A stretch of 64,000 nt of DNA, taken from contig NZ_CP058350.1 in the NCBI RefSeq assembly GCF_005860795.2, positions 3,526,543-3,590,542 on the forward strand, in the 5' to 3' direction. The notes under the pieces were generated by a model. The model ran no database searches and had not been told where the DNA came from. It saw only the letters and a list, made by a program, of their open reading frames with translations. Shown in pieces: positions 45,833 through 54,732 of the stretch. Origin of the DNA: Peteryoungia desertarenae. GTDB taxonomy: Bacteria; Pseudomonadota; Alphaproteobacteria; Rhizobiales; Rhizobiaceae. A program made the translations under genes and the position numbers. How positions within the stretch are numbered: position 1 is the stretch's first letter; each line of letters begins with the position of its first letter.

Positions 45833-47188
45833 ATGACACGTCGCTATTTCGGCACCGATGGCATTCGCGGTCTGTCTAATCGTTTCCCCATGACACCCGA
45901 CCTCGCCATGCGGGTAGGTATTGCGGTCGGCACGATCTTCCGTCGGGGCGATCACCGCCACCGGGTTGTCATCGGCAAGGATACAAGGCTCTCGGGTTAC
46001 ATGCTGGAGAACGCCATGGTGGCGGGTTTTACGGCAGCAGGGCTGGATGTCTTCCTGCTTGGTCCGATCCCGACGCCGGCTGTCGCGATGCTCACCCGCT
46101 CGCTACGTGCCGATATCGGCGTCATGATCTCCGCCTCGCACAACCCCTTTGCCGATAATGGCATCAAGCTTTTCGGCCCGGACGGCTACAAGCTGTCGGA
46201 CGAAATCGAGGCGCGGATTGAAGATCTCCTGGAACAGGACATCTATGGCCAGTTGGCGCCTGCGCACGAGATCGGGCGGGCCAAGCGCGTCGAAGGCGAT
46301 ATCTATCGCTACATCGAATTCGTCAAGCGTACACTGCCCCGCGACGTTACTCTGCATGGACTTCGCGTTGCCATCGACTGCGCCAATGGTGCGGCCTATA
46401 AGGTCGCCCCGCTGGCGCTTTGGGAGCTCGGTGCCGAAATCGTCACCATCGGCAACGAACCGAACGGCACGAACATCAATTTTGAATGTGGCTCGACCCA
46501 CACGGCTGCCCTGCAGAAGAAGGTGCACGAGGTGCGGGCCGATATCGGCATTGCACTCGATGGCGATGCCGACCGCGTGATCATCGTAGACGAGACGGGT
46601 GCCGTCGTGGACGGCGATCAGCTGATGGCCGTGATTGCAGAAACCTGGGCGCAGGACCAGATCCTGCGGGGTGATGGCATCGTCGCAACCATCATGTCGA
46701 ACTTGGGCCTGGAACGCTTCCTCTCGAACAAGGGCCTGGCGCTGGCACGCACCAAGGTTGGCGACCGTTATGTTGTTGAGCACATGCGCCAGCATAACTT
46801 CAACGTCGGCGGCGAGCAGTCTGGTCATATCGTGCTCTCCGACTTCGGCACGACCGGAGACGGGCTGGTTGCGGCACTTCAGATCCTGTCGGCTGTCAAG
46901 CGAACCGGCAGGACCGTGAGCGAAATCTGCCGCCGCTTCGAGCCAGTCCCGCAGCTTTTGCGCAATGTACGCATCTCGGGCGGAAAGCCGCTGGATAATC
47001 CGGTGGTCCAGCAGGCGATTGCCGATGCAGAGAGCGAACTTGTGGGCAAAGGTCGTCTTGTTATTCGCCCATCCGGCACAGAACCGCTGATCCGCGTCAT
47101 GGCCGAAGGCGACGACCGTGAACAGGTCGAGCGCATTGTCAACGAACTGGTCGACGTCATCGGCAGTGTACGCAGCGCGGCTGCCTAA
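45833..47188 (+). CDS. glmM: Phosphoglucosamine mutase GlmM
   Basis: A 451-residue alpha-phosphohexomutase. Catalytic phospho-Ser is S102 in ISASHNP, the metal-binding loop is DGDADR near 243-248, the sugar loop GGEQSGH near 327-333 and the phosphate loop [11 protein letters not shown] near 413-423. It makes glucosamine-1-phosphate for UDP-GlcNAc, peptidoglycan and LPS. I chose the ATG at 45833 with GGAG 6-10 nt upstream. It is separated from ftsH by a terminator, so it should have its own promoter. Confidence 0.96.
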   Translation: MTRRYFGTDGIRGLSNRFPMTPDLAMRVGIAVGTIFRRGDHRHRVVIGKDTRLSGYMLENAMVAGFTAAGLDVFLLGPIPTPAVAMLTRSLRADIGVMISASHNPFADNGIKLFGPDGYKLSDEIEARIEDLLEQDIYGQLAPAHEIGRAKRVEGDIYRYIEFVKRTLPRDVTLHGLRVAIDCANGAAYKVAPLALWELGAEIVTIGNEPNGTNINFECGSTHTAALQKKVHEVRADIGIALDGDADRVIIVDETGAVVDGDQLMAVIAETWAQDQILRGDGIVATIMSNLGLERFLSNKGLALARTKVGDRYVVEHMRQHNFNVGGEQSGHIVLSDFGTTGDGLVAALQILSAVKRTGRTVSEICRRFEPVPQLLRNVRISGGKPLDNPVVQQAIADAESELVGKGRLVIRPSGTEPLIRVMAEGDDREQVERIVNELVDVIGSVRSAAA

Positions 47189-47223
47189 AACCAAATCCAC
47201 CGCCTGCAGGAAGACGGAAATGC

Positions 47224-47257
47224 AAGAAGCCCGGCTGGGGATACAGCCGGGCTTCTT
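47224..47257. terminator. Bidirectional terminator between glmM and yebC
   Basis: A perfect 14-bp stem (47224-47237 with 47244-47257, loop GGGATA) with AAGAAG/CTTCTT ends sits between convergent genes and can serve both. Confidence 0.9.
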
Positions 47258-47281
47258 GTTGTCAGTCGGAAGAAGCCTCTG

Positions 47282-48028
47282 TCAGGCCGACAACTTGGCC
47301 ATCACTTCGTCGGAAATCTCGAAGTTCGAATAGACATTCTGCACGTCGTCATCGTCTTCCAGCGTGTCGATCAGCTTCATCAGCGACTGCGCCTTCTCCT
47401 CGTCGACTTCGATGGTGTTCTGCGGCTTCCAGATTGCCTTGACGGATTCGGCGGCACCGAGGACGGCTTCCAGCGACTTCGAAACCTCGTTCATGTCCTC
47501 GAAGGCGCAGTAGATGGTATGGCCATCCTCATCGGATACCACATCTTCCGCACCGGCCTCGATCGCGGCTTCCATGACCTTGTCGGCATCGCCCACAGAA
47601 CCCTTGTAGGTGATTTCACCAACATGGTCGAAGGAGAAGGACACCGAGCCGGTTTCGCCAAGAGCACCGCCGGCCTTGGAAAAGGTCGACCGGACAGTGG
47701 ATGCCGTGCGGTTGCGATTGTCGGTCAGCGTCTCGACGATGATGGCAACGCCGCCCGGGCCGTAGCCTTCGTAACGGATCGCGTCATAGCTCTCAGCATC
47801 GGCACCGGATGCCTTCTTGATAGCGCGCTCGATATTGTCCTTCGGCATCGACTGCGCCTTGGCATTCTGGACGGCAAGACGAAGTGCCGCGTTCATGGCC
47901 GGGTCGGGCAGACCGGTCTTTGCAGCAACAGTGATTTCGCGCGCCAGCTTGGAAAACATTTTCGAACGGATACCATCCTGCTTCCCCTTGCGGTGCATGA
48001 TGTTTTTAAACTGTGAATGGCCAGCCAT
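47282..48028 (-). CDS. yebC: YebC/PmpR-family protein
   Basis: A 248-residue protein starting [18 protein letters not shown], the invariant N-terminus of the TACO1/YebC family, with [24 protein letters not shown] near 105-128. Members act as DNA-binding regulators or, as shown more recently for some, as ribosome-associated factors that help at proline stretches. In many rhizobia yebC neighbours ruvC; here it is about 15 kb away, after glmM and in the opposite direction. Confidence 0.95.
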   Translation of the reverse strand: MAGHSQFKNIMHRKGKQDGIRSKMFSKLAREITVAAKTGLPDPAMNAALRLAVQNAKAQSMPKDNIERAIKKASGADAESYDAIRYEGYGPGGVAIIVETLTDNRNRTASTVRSTFSKAGGALGETGSVSFSFDHVGEITYKGSVGDADKVMEAAIEAGAEDVVSDEDGHTIYCAFEDMNEVSKSLEAVLGAAESVKAIWKPQNTIEVDEEKAQSLMKLIDTLEDDDDVQNVYSNFEISDEVMAKLSA

Positions 48029-48196
48029 GGCACCCCTGATCAGGTCTAATTATTGGGAATGGGGGCCTTATAAGGGCGAAACCGACCCGGTTCAAGGGGA
48101 ACTCGGCGCAAGCCAATACACGGCGCTCTCCGTCAGGAACATCTCTTCCAATCATCCGTTCACCCAGCAACCGCAAGGGATCAAAGGAGAATGATG

Positions 48197-48700
48197 ATGG
48201 CAAGCTTTTCGGAAGCCCGCGAAACACCGATCGAACAGCTCTGGGATGAGATTGATGATGTGCATGCCGGTATGCTGGGTATTGAGGGCTCATCTTCCCA
48301 TCTGCAGCCCATGGCGCCCTTTACCGACCGCAAGACCAATACAATCTGGTTCTTCACCAAGAAGGACTCGGATCTTGTCCAGGAGCTAAAGCCCGGCAAG
48401 CGCGGCATGTTCTGCATCATCGGAAAGGACCACGACTATCATGCCTGCCTCAGCGGCGCTCTGGAAGAACGCCTCGACAAGGAGAAAGTGGACAGATACT
48501 GGAGTGCAACGGTCGAAGCCTGGTATCACGAGGGTAAATCCGACCCGAACCTGACGCTGCTCGCCCTTCACCTCGACGACGGCTCCATCTGGGCCTCAAC
48601 CGGCAGTGCCTTGAAGTTCGGCTGGGAGATTGCCAAAGCCAATATGAACGACAACAAGGAGCCGGATGTCGGCGTGCACCGGCGCGTGACCTTCGCCTGA
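48197..48700 (+). CDS. Pyridoxamine 5'-phosphate oxidase-like (general stress 26) protein
   Basis: A 167-residue split-barrel flavin-binding-fold protein. It begins with a helical EARETPIEQLWDEIDDV and contains LQPMAPFTDRKTNTIWFFTKKDSDLV (about 36-61), ALEERLDKEKVDRYWSATVEAWY and LLALHLDDGSIWAS, characteristic of the general stress protein 26 type. Three ATG codons stand in tandem at 48191, 48194 and 48197; the last has the best spacing (7 nt) to AGGAG. It binds FMN or F420-like cofactors in relatives; the reaction is unknown. It is divergent from yebC. Confidence 0.82.
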   Translation: MASFSEARETPIEQLWDEIDDVHAGMLGIEGSSSHLQPMAPFTDRKTNTIWFFTKKDSDLVQELKPGKRGMFCIIGKDHDYHACLSGALEERLDKEKVDRYWSATVEAWYHEGKSDPNLTLLALHLDDGSIWASTGSALKFGWEIAKANMNDNKEPDVGVHRRVTFA

Positions 48701-48753
48701 CTTATAGCTTTGGCACCACAACCTGTGAGGCATCTCGTCCCTTCATCGGCGTA

Positions 48754-49593
48754 TCAGATGCCTTGCAAGACCATGATCAGTGGCTTGCGCGGCATGGTCC
48801 GCATCGACACTGTCACGCTTCGCTCCTGAGACATCGTCACGTCAAAGCTCTCGTCAAACATAGACAGGAAGGTCTCGATCGGCTGTCCACGACGATGCAT
48901 GGGCAGAATTAGCGCCGAACGCAGTCGCTGAACGATACGACTCATACTGTCTGCACCGAGGGTCAGCCCTCCGTCGACCGGCACCATCAGAATATCAAGA
49001 CGACCGATTTCTGCGTAATGGGCATCAGTCAGTTCATGATGCAGATGGCCCAGATGGCCGATGCAAAGCCCTGCAGCCTCAATGATGAAGATCGAATTGC
49101 CATTGGCCTCGAACGAGCCACCCCAGCTTCTGATATCGGTCGGCACGTTGCGAACATAGGCATCGCCCACGACAATCTTGTGCTCGATCTTCTCGCCCGG
49201 AGCCTGCTCGTTCCAGCCGGGCAGCACATGGGCAATCGCAGGGTCGGGATTGCTGGTGTAGTGGCTGGAATGCGCCTTGTTCATCGTCACGACATCCGGC
49301 ACCTTGGGCGTTTGGTACCATCCGTTGTAGTCGGTCGCGATGGAAATGCCGCCAGGGGTCTCTATCAGGAATGAGGCATGGCCGAGAAAGGTAATCCTGA
49401 CATCCTCCGCCAGTTGTGCCTTCTCTACTGCAAACAATGCGCCGTCATCCGGCGGCTGGAACTTCGCGAAGGTCACGCTCGGCAACGCCTCCGCTATCAG
49501 CTGGCACTGGCTCACCTGTGGGCGGTCCTGCGCGCTCGCAGGAAAGCCGAACACTACGAAAGCCAAGGCGGTAAGGGCATACTTCAGCATCAT
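48754..49593 (-). CDS. Exported MBL-fold (UlaG-like) protein with altered metal motif
   Basis: A 279-residue protein with a signal peptide (about 1-21, ending FPASA). The MBL fold shows as ITFLGHASFLIET near 67-79 and ATDYNGWY near 86-93. The usual HxHxDH motif is replaced by KAHSSH (near 106-111), so the first His and the Asp are missing, while HLGHLHHELTD near 181-191 and LPMHRR near 233-238 retain His. The family includes UlaG and NAPE-PLD-like hydrolases. With the changed motif it may bind one metal or none, or have lost hydrolase activity. It is convergent with the flavin-fold gene. Confidence 0.75.
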   Translation of the reverse strand: MMLKYALTALAFVVFGFPASAQDRPQVSQCQLIAEALPSVTFAKFQPPDDGALFAVEKAQLAEDVRITFLGHASFLIETPGGISIATDYNGWYQTPKVPDVVTMNKAHSSHYTSNPDPAIAHVLPGWNEQAPGEKIEHKIVVGDAYVRNVPTDIRSWGGSFEANGNSIFIIEAAGLCIGHLGHLHHELTDAHYAEIGRLDILMVPVDGGLTLGADSMSRIVQRLRSALILPMHRRGQPIETFLSMFDESFDVTMSQERSVTVSMRTMPRKPLIMVLQGI

Positions 49594-49706
49594 GCTGCTC
49601 CCAAGCTGGACATCGCTTGAGAAATAAGGATGGGGCAGCAGCCCCCGAACGTAAAGTTGGGCTGCGGACGCTTCACGTCACATTGACGTTATCGCGCATC
49701 CGCCAA

Positions 49707-50531
49707 TCAGGCCCAGAAGTCCGGGATGGTTTCAGCCAATCGAGGCCCAATCCGCAGCGGCGCAATCTTTTCGGCCAGACCGGTGCTGTCGGAAATCTCG
49801 ACGCCAACGCCGCAGATCGTCGCGGGGCCATTCGCAGCCTCAAAGCGGCCCTTCGGCATTTTCGAGATGAAGCGGTTCAACGGTTCCTCCTTGTCCATGC
49901 CGAGCGAGGAGTCGTAATCGCCGCACATGCCCGCGTCAGACATGTAAGCCGTGCCACCGTTGAGGATCTGATGATCGGCTGTGGGCACATGCGTATGCGT
50001 GCCAACCACAAAACTAGCGCGACCATCGACAAAATGACCGAAACACTGCTTCTCGCTGGTCGCCTCCGCATGAAAGTCGAACATCACCACATCAGCCTGC
50101 TCCTTCAGCGGACAGGCTTGGAGAATGGCCTCTGCCGACTTGAAAGGATCGTCCAGCTCGGGATGCATGAAGACGCGTCCCATGATGTTGGCCACAAGGA
50201 CACGGGCGCCGTTGCGGGCATAATAGAGGCCCGAACCCCTGCCAGGCGTGCCTGCAGGATAATTGGCGGGACGCAGGAACTGGTCATGGCGCGAGCAGAA
50301 GGAGACAGCTTCCTTCTGATCCCAGACATGGTTGCCGGTCGTGACGACATCGGCACCGGCATTGATTGTTTCGAGGAAGATATCCTCAGTGATTCCGAAA
50401 CCGCCGGCGGCATTCTCGCCATTGACCACGACGAAATCGAGCTTCAGGTCGGAGATCAGTCCTGGCAGTTTGTCCCACACGGCAGTGCGTCCTGTCTTGC
50501 CAACCATGTCGCCGAGAAAAAGAAGTCTCAT
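49707..50531 (-). CDS. ymdB: YmdB/TIGR00282 family metallophosphoesterase
   Basis: A 274-residue calcineurin-like phosphoesterase beginning MRLLFLGDMVGKTGRTAVWDKLP with metal ligands in GD (D8), NGENAAGGFG near 37-46, TTGNHVWDQKE near 64-74, DFHAEATSEK near 147-156 and VVGTHTHVPTAD near 171-182. YmdB-type enzymes hydrolyse 2',3'- and 3',5'-cyclic nucleotides. The ATG at 50531 starts the first strand, 12 bp after the folate gene stop, so the two genes are in one operon. Confidence 0.9.
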   Translation of the reverse strand: MRLLFLGDMVGKTGRTAVWDKLPGLISDLKLDFVVVNGENAAGGFGITEDIFLETINAGADVVTTGNHVWDQKEAVSFCSRHDQFLRPANYPAGTPGRGSGLYYARNGARVLVANIMGRVFMHPELDDPFKSAEAILQACPLKEQADVVMFDFHAEATSEKQCFGHFVDGRASFVVGTHTHVPTADHQILNGGTAYMSDAGMCGDYDSSLGMDKEEPLNRFISKMPKGRFEAANGPATICGVGVEISDSTGLAEKIAPLRIGPRLAETIPDFWA

Positions 50532-50543
50532 TCGCGCATCCAA

Positions 50544-51122
50544 TCAATCCACAAACCGTCGATACCCGCTTTCGGTGATGATCGCGTCAAGGGGAACATC
50601 ATGGGGTTCTAAGGGCACTTCTGCCACCTCCTGACAATCAAAAGCAATGCCGATAAGCCGAGGCGACCGTCCTTTTTGCCGCAATCGGGCTATGGCGCGA
50701 TCATAGTGACCGGCCCCATAGCCGATGCGGTTGCCCCGACCATCAAAGACCGACAGCGGAACAAGCAAGACATCAGGGTCAAGAACCTCAGCCTCAGGAC
50801 CCGGCCCGCGAGTCCCAAATCCGGTATCGACAAGTGCGGCGCCGACGACCAGCTCCCTGAAGACGATGGTTTCACGGTCGATGACAACCGGCAGACAAAT
50901 CCGGGCACCAGCTGCCTTAAGCCCCGCCATGAGCGGCCGAATGTCTGCCTCTGATCGAATGGGGAAAAAACCGGAAAAGACAGCGCCGGGCTCAACAGCA
51001 AGACCTTCAAAAGCATGATCTGCAATCCTGAGACTATACTCCAGACGCAACTCAGGGTCTATATTGTCACGTAGCGCAAGTTTTGTCTTCCGTAGTTCCG
51101 ATTTTATACTGTTTCGTTCCAC
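50544..51122 (-). CDS. ygfA: 5-formyltetrahydrofolate cyclo-ligase
   Basis: A 192-residue MTHFS-family enzyme with [16 protein letters not shown] near 50-65 and the C-terminal ATP/folate motif [18 protein letters not shown] near 145-162. It converts 5-formyl-THF to 5,10-methenyl-THF. I chose a GTG at 51122 with GGAG 5 nt upstream rather than the GTG at 51146, which has no site. In proteobacteria this gene commonly follows the 6S RNA gene; here a chemoreceptor gene separates them. Confidence 0.92.
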   Translation of the reverse strand: MERNSIKSELRKTKLALRDNIDPELRLEYSLRIADHAFEGLAVEPGAVFSGFFPIRSEADIRPLMAGLKAAGARICLPVVIDRETIVFRELVVGAALVDTGFGTRGPGPEAEVLDPDVLLVPLSVFDGRGNRIGYGAGHYDRAIARLRQKGRSPRLIGIAFDCQEVAEVPLEPHDVPLDAIITESGYRRFVD

Positions 51123-51290
51123 TTCTGCTCCTCTAAAAATTCTCACCCGTCAGAATTAGGGGATACCAGGTTGATGATCGTCAATTTTTCCCAAGAAAAG
51201 TACTCTCTTAATGCTTGGCAGCATCAATCCATTATTAACTCACCCCTTTTAATTTATGGATATGGATATTTGTATGGGAGGTCGCTGACC

Positions 51291-53330
51291 ATGAACATGC
51301 TTACTCGATTCGGCATCACCAAGACCGTGGCCACGGCCGCGGTCGTGGTTCTGACAGCGTCCCTCGGCGTGGTCACCTTTGTTATTGCGAACAAGATCAG
51401 TTCGCATATCGAACAGAATGCCATCACCAGTCAGGACACCAGCCTGCGCACTGCGGCAACGATCATTGAGCGAGACCTGCCGGGCACCAAGGTGACCTGG
51501 GCGAGCGACGGCAATGTCGACCGCATCGTCATGGAAGCAATCCCGACGGAATTCACCGACCACACGATGATCGACACGATCGGTCGCATGACGGGTCAAA
51601 CCGCGACTATCTTCGCCTGGGATGCTGAAAGCAAGGATTTCTGGCGTCGGACCACCAACATCATCAAGCCGGATGGCAACCGCGCCGTCGGCACACCGCT
51701 TGGTCAGACCGGTGCCGTCTACCCCTATTCGGTGAAGGGTGAGCTCTATCGCGGCGAGGCGGTCATTCTCGGCACGCCCTATTACACGATCTATGAACCC
51801 ATTTTCTCGCCTGCTGGTGATGTCATCGGCATTCTTTATGCCGGCGTCCGCTCATCCGACATCAAGGCGATTGCCAGCGAGATCAACAATGCGATCGGCC
51901 TGACGGCCATCATCGCGACGATCATCTCCGCGATCCTCATGGTGCTGCTTGTCCGCCAGATCGTGGGTGCTCTGCCACGCCTGACGGCCGTTGCCGACAA
52001 ACTGTCCAAGGGGCATCTCGATACCGAGGTTCCCGACACCCATTTTCGAAACGAGATCGGTTCGCTCGCCCGCGCCCTCAACGTTTTCCGCGAAAGCGCA
52101 ATCCAGAAGATCGACATCGAGCGTCAGGCCCGCGAAACCGAGGCGCAGAGCGAACGCGAGCGCATGGAACGCGACGCCGCCAAGATCGAAGACGCGCGCA
52201 CCGTTCAGCAGGCCGTCGATGTTCTGGCCGAATGCCTGCACAAGCTCAGCGACGGCGACCTGACGGTTCGCATCGAGAAGAGCTTCCCCGGCAATCTCGA
52301 CAAGCTGCGCATGGACTTCAATTCGGCCGTTGACAAGCTCAGCAACACCCTTGCGGAAATCCGGCTCGAAACCTCTGGGATCGATGCAGGCTCCAGCGAA
52401 ATCCGCTCTGCAACCGACGACCTGTCAAAGCGCACCGAACAGCAGGCAGCCTCGCTTGAAGAAACCTCGGCAGCCCTGGAAGAGATCACGTCGACCGTGC
52501 GCGGCTCCTCTGCCAAGGCGGACGAAGCGGCAAACATGGCTGAAAAGGCCCGCCTCAGCACGGAAAACTCCAGCAAGGTGGTTTCCAATGCCATCGAGGC
52601 CATGAGCCGCATCGAACAGGCATCCAGCGAAATCTCGAAGATCATCAACGTGATCGACGAAATCGCCTTCCAGACCAACCTTCTGGCACTTAATGCCGGT
52701 GTCGAGGCCGCCCGTGCCGGTGAGGCCGGAAAGGGTTTCGCGGTTGTCGCCCAGGAAGTGCGCGAGCTTGCACAGCGCTCCGCCAATGCCGCGAAGGACA
52801 TCAAGGCTTTGATCCACAAGTCCGGCGAGGCAGTGTCGGGCGGTGTTGCCCTGGTGCAGCAGACCGGGTCGGCGCTTGGCGAAATCTCCGGTCAGGTCGC
52901 CGCAATCAACGAACACATTGGCGCGATTGCCTCGGCGGCGCGCGAACAATCAACCGCCCTCAATGAGATCAGCGGTTCCGTCAACCACATGGACCAGTTC
53001 ACCCAGAAGAACGCTGCCATGGTCGAGGAAGCAACAGCGGTATCGCACCGGCTCGCCGACAGCGCGCGCCAGCTGAGCGGTTTGATTGGCCAGTTCCAGA
53101 TGGGACAACACGGCCATGGGATGGCAGCGGCTACACAAAAGCACACGCCAACGACCACGCAAGCCACTTCACGAACCGCAGCAGCCAAAACCGCGGCACC
53201 ACAGCCGGCAGCAGAAGCAACACGCCCTGTCGCTTCCCCGGCCCGCAAGATGGTTGGCACGCTTGCCAAGGCCTTTGGTGGCGCGAACACGGCAGCTGCA
53301 CCCTCCAAGGACAATTGGGAAGAATTCTGA
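51291..53330 (+). CDS. Methyl-accepting chemotaxis protein with Cache sensor and CheR pentapeptide
   Basis: A 679-residue chemoreceptor. TM1 is at about 11-32, the periplasmic sensor (single Cache, Cache_3-like, with [10 protein letters not shown] and [25 protein letters not shown]) runs to about 200, TM2 is near 205-225, HAMP follows, and the signalling hairpin tip is [21 protein letters not shown]. The C-terminus is a long Ala/Thr/Pro linker ending NWEEF, a CheR/CheB-tethering pentapeptide. I chose the ATG at 51291 with GGGAGG upstream; an earlier in-frame ATG (51171) gives a non-conserved extension. The 140-bp AT-rich leader contrasts with the local GC. Ligand unknown. Confidence 0.92.
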   Translation: MNMLTRFGITKTVATAAVVVLTASLGVVTFVIANKISSHIEQNAITSQDTSLRTAATIIERDLPGTKVTWASDGNVDRIVMEAIPTEFTDHTMIDTIGRMTGQTATIFAWDAESKDFWRRTTNIIKPDGNRAVGTPLGQTGAVYPYSVKGELYRGEAVILGTPYYTIYEPIFSPAGDVIGILYAGVRSSDIKAIASEINNAIGLTAIIATIISAILMVLLVRQIVGALPRLTAVADKLSKGHLDTEVPDTHFRNEIGSLARALNVFRESAIQKIDIERQARETEAQSERERMERDAAKIEDARTVQQAVDVLAECLHKLSDGDLTVRIEKSFPGNLDKLRMDFNSAVDKLSNTLAEIRLETSGIDAGSSEIRSATDDLSKRTEQQAASLEETSAALEEITSTVRGSSAKADEAANMAEKARLSTENSSKVVSNAIEAMSRIEQASSEISKIINVIDEIAFQTNLLALNAGVEAARAGEAGKGFAVVAQEVRELAQRSANAAKDIKALIHKSGEAVSGGVALVQQTGSALGEISGQVAAINEHIGAIASAAREQSTALNEISGSVNHMDQFTQKNAAMVEEATAVSHRLADSARQLSGLIGQFQMGQHGHGMAAATQKHTPTTTQATSRTAAAKTAAPQPAAEATRPVASPARKMVGTLAKAFGGANTAAAPSKDNWEEF

Positions 53331-53348
53331 TCGTAGGGTTGGATAGAC

Positions 53349-53382
53349 AAAAAGCCGTCGCGTTCCATCGCGGCGGCTTTTT
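53349..53382 (+). terminator. Terminator of the plus-strand chemoreceptor
   Basis: A stem GCCGTCGCG/CGCGGCGGC (53354-53362 with 53369-53377, one G-T pair, 6-nt loop) with AAAAA before and TTTTT after lies 18 nt past the stop. Confidence 0.92.
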
Positions 53383-53413
53383 CATTGGTCCTGAACGTGC
53401 AGCAAAAATGCTT

Positions 53414-53577
53414 CAGGAATCAACATCTGCGATAAGGGTGCGATCCACGGCAACCGATGGAGATTTACGATCCTGGGCGCCTACAAAAGTAGGTGGGCGC
53501 CATATGTCCAAGCCCACGGGCCTGGTCAGGGACAGCTCCCATTGGATCGAGTATGGCCCCAGGGATTGTGGTTCCTG
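53414..53577 (-). ncRNA. ssrS: Probable 6S RNA
   Basis: This gene-free stretch lies immediately downstream of zapA on the minus strand, the usual place of 6S RNA in Rhizobiales. The ends pair (CAGGAA at 53414-53419 with TTCCTG at 53572-53577, extended by imperfect pairs) and the centre holds an apical hairpin (CCTAC-AAAA-GTAGG flanked by GGCGCC, about 53476-53501), giving one long rod of about 164 nt with internal bulges. 6S RNA imitates an open promoter and sequesters sigma-70 RNA polymerase. The exact ends are estimates. Confidence 0.65.
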
Positions 53578-53657
53578 TCGGGAAGCGCAGACCGCATTTA
53601 AGATATAGTCTTCTAAACCGGTCGACGCCAGTGGCGTGCAGCGTTCAAGACCAAAAA

Positions 53658-54044
53658 TTAATTGCCGGGTCGCGCTTCCGGTGCCGCTCTGGCTGTCAGC
53701 TTTCGGGTAATGCCGTTGATATGCTGCGTCAGCTCATCCAGCACTTCGACAACCTGGGCTTCACGGTGGTCAACCACGTTCATGACTTCCTCGCGTCCGG
53801 CGCGAAGTCCAACCATCTCATGTTCAAGCGCTGCCACGCGTCTCTTGATATCTGACAGCTCGTCCATCACCATGATGCCGGCCATCACCGTGATCCTCAA
53901 ATCGCCGATCTCGCCGAATTGTGCCTTGAGATGAGTAACATAACGGTCGAAGTCAGTTGCAAGCGAGGTAAGGTGATCTTCCTGCCCCTCCTCACATGCC
54001 ATCCGGTAGGCCTTGCCATCGATCGTTACTGTCACTTGAGCCAT
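53658..54044 (-). CDS. zapA: Cell division protein ZapA
   Basis: A 128-residue FtsZ-associated protein starting [25 protein letters not shown], the conserved ZapA N-terminal globular region, followed by a long helix ([31 protein letters not shown]) that forms the dimer/tetramer coiled coil. It stabilises the FtsZ ring. I chose the ATG at 54044; GGTAGG precedes it. It lies between the DUF4164 gene and the 6S RNA. Confidence 0.9.
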   Translation of the reverse strand: MAQVTVTIDGKAYRMACEEGQEDHLTSLATDFDRYVTHLKAQFGEIGDLRITVMAGIMVMDELSDIKRRVAALEHEMVGLRAGREEVMNVVDHREAQVVEVLDELTQHINGITRKLTARAAPEARPGN

Positions 54045-54123
54045 TAGCCTACCAACTCTCTCCAACGCGTGGGCTCAATTGCCCCTTGGCATCTGTCTGT
54101 CCGCTCCATGGCCGAGCCTTGGG

Positions 54124-54396
54124 TTAACGATCAAGCACCGCGCGAATGGTCTCCATGGCCGTTACCAGCCGCCTCGAAACTTCACGATTGACTTCTTCCA
54201 GGCGGTTCGCCCGAAACTCGCTCTCGTCGAGTTCCTGAGCAAGCCGGGCCCGGTCGGCATGGACGCGGCGCACCTCGCCCTCGACTTCCTGTCCCTCGCG
54301 TTGCGCTTCAAAGCGCAGATCTATGGCATTCTCAAGACCGGCCATGGCCTGTCGGAGTGCGCCGAGCGCCGCATCCATCGCGTTTTCCGTCGGCAT
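54124..54396 (-). CDS. DUF4164 coiled-coil protein
   Basis: A 90-residue, almost entirely helical protein with heptad spacing ([61 protein letters not shown]). It matches the DUF4164 family found next to zapA in Rhizobiales. I chose the ATG at 54396. Function is unknown; its fixed neighbourhood with zapA suggests a cell-division link, which is inference. Confidence 0.82.
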   Translation of the reverse strand: MPTENAMDAALGALRQAMAGLENAIDLRFEAQREGQEVEGEVRRVHADRARLAQELDESEFRANRLEEVNREVSRRLVTAMETIRAVLDR

Positions 54397-54732
54397 GAAT
54401 TCGCCTCTGCAATTCTTAACAATGATCCGAATCGAGCCAGCAGACCCTGTCAATTTTGGCGAGACAGTAAGCGTCGCAATTGTCGCGCGTCAATAAACGC
54501 TGACGGACTGTCACCCGCCAATTCTGTGGACGATCGGTTTGTTACACCGACATTACGGCATCATTTCGGGCATCGCCCACCAAACAGGCAGACTGCGGAT
54601 TTCTTGCCTGATAAACGGCCAGAATGCCGGGCATTTGTTGACTTGCCGGATGCAGGTGTTAAGGATCACCCCCGTTCAAACGAGCCGCCCCGCGCGCTCG
54701 CATTTCGAAGCCCCGGAACCAGCGGATTAGTC
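54397..54732. other. Divergent intergenic region (336 bp) upstream of tkt
   Basis: The stretch separates the minus-strand DUF4164/zapA genes from tkt. I see a candidate tkt promoter: TTGACT (54638-54643) then 16 nt and TAAGGA (54660-54665). No good ribosome-site-equipped coding frame was found. The rest is featureless apart from scattered AT-rich patches near 54415-54440 and 54550. Confidence 0.5.
54638..54665 (+). promoter_or_regulatory. Candidate tkt promoter
   Basis: TTGACT (54638-54643) and TAAGGA (54660-54665), 16 nt apart, give a start about 60 nt before the tkt ATG. The -35 is strong, the -10 moderate. Confidence 0.45.

Larger units (their letters stand above)
53331..53657. other. Intergenic region (327 bp) between chemoreceptor and zapA
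   Basis: It contains the chemoreceptor terminator (53349-53382) and the probable 6S RNA (53414-53577). No protein-coding frame with a ribosome site was recognised. The remaining 80 bp before zapA probably contain the 6S promoter (TATATCTTAAAT-like sequence on the minus strand near 53600-53610). Confidence 0.7.

Noticed and set aside
51171..51290. Earlier start of the chemoreceptor at 51171
   Set aside because: It adds 40 residues without hydrophobic or conserved character and has no ribosome site, whereas GGGAGG precedes the ATG at 51291.
54079..54732. Long N-terminal extension of transketolase
   Set aside because: The extra 218 codons overlap the DUF4164 gene and the promoter region and do not resemble transketolase; the family N-terminus begins at 54733.
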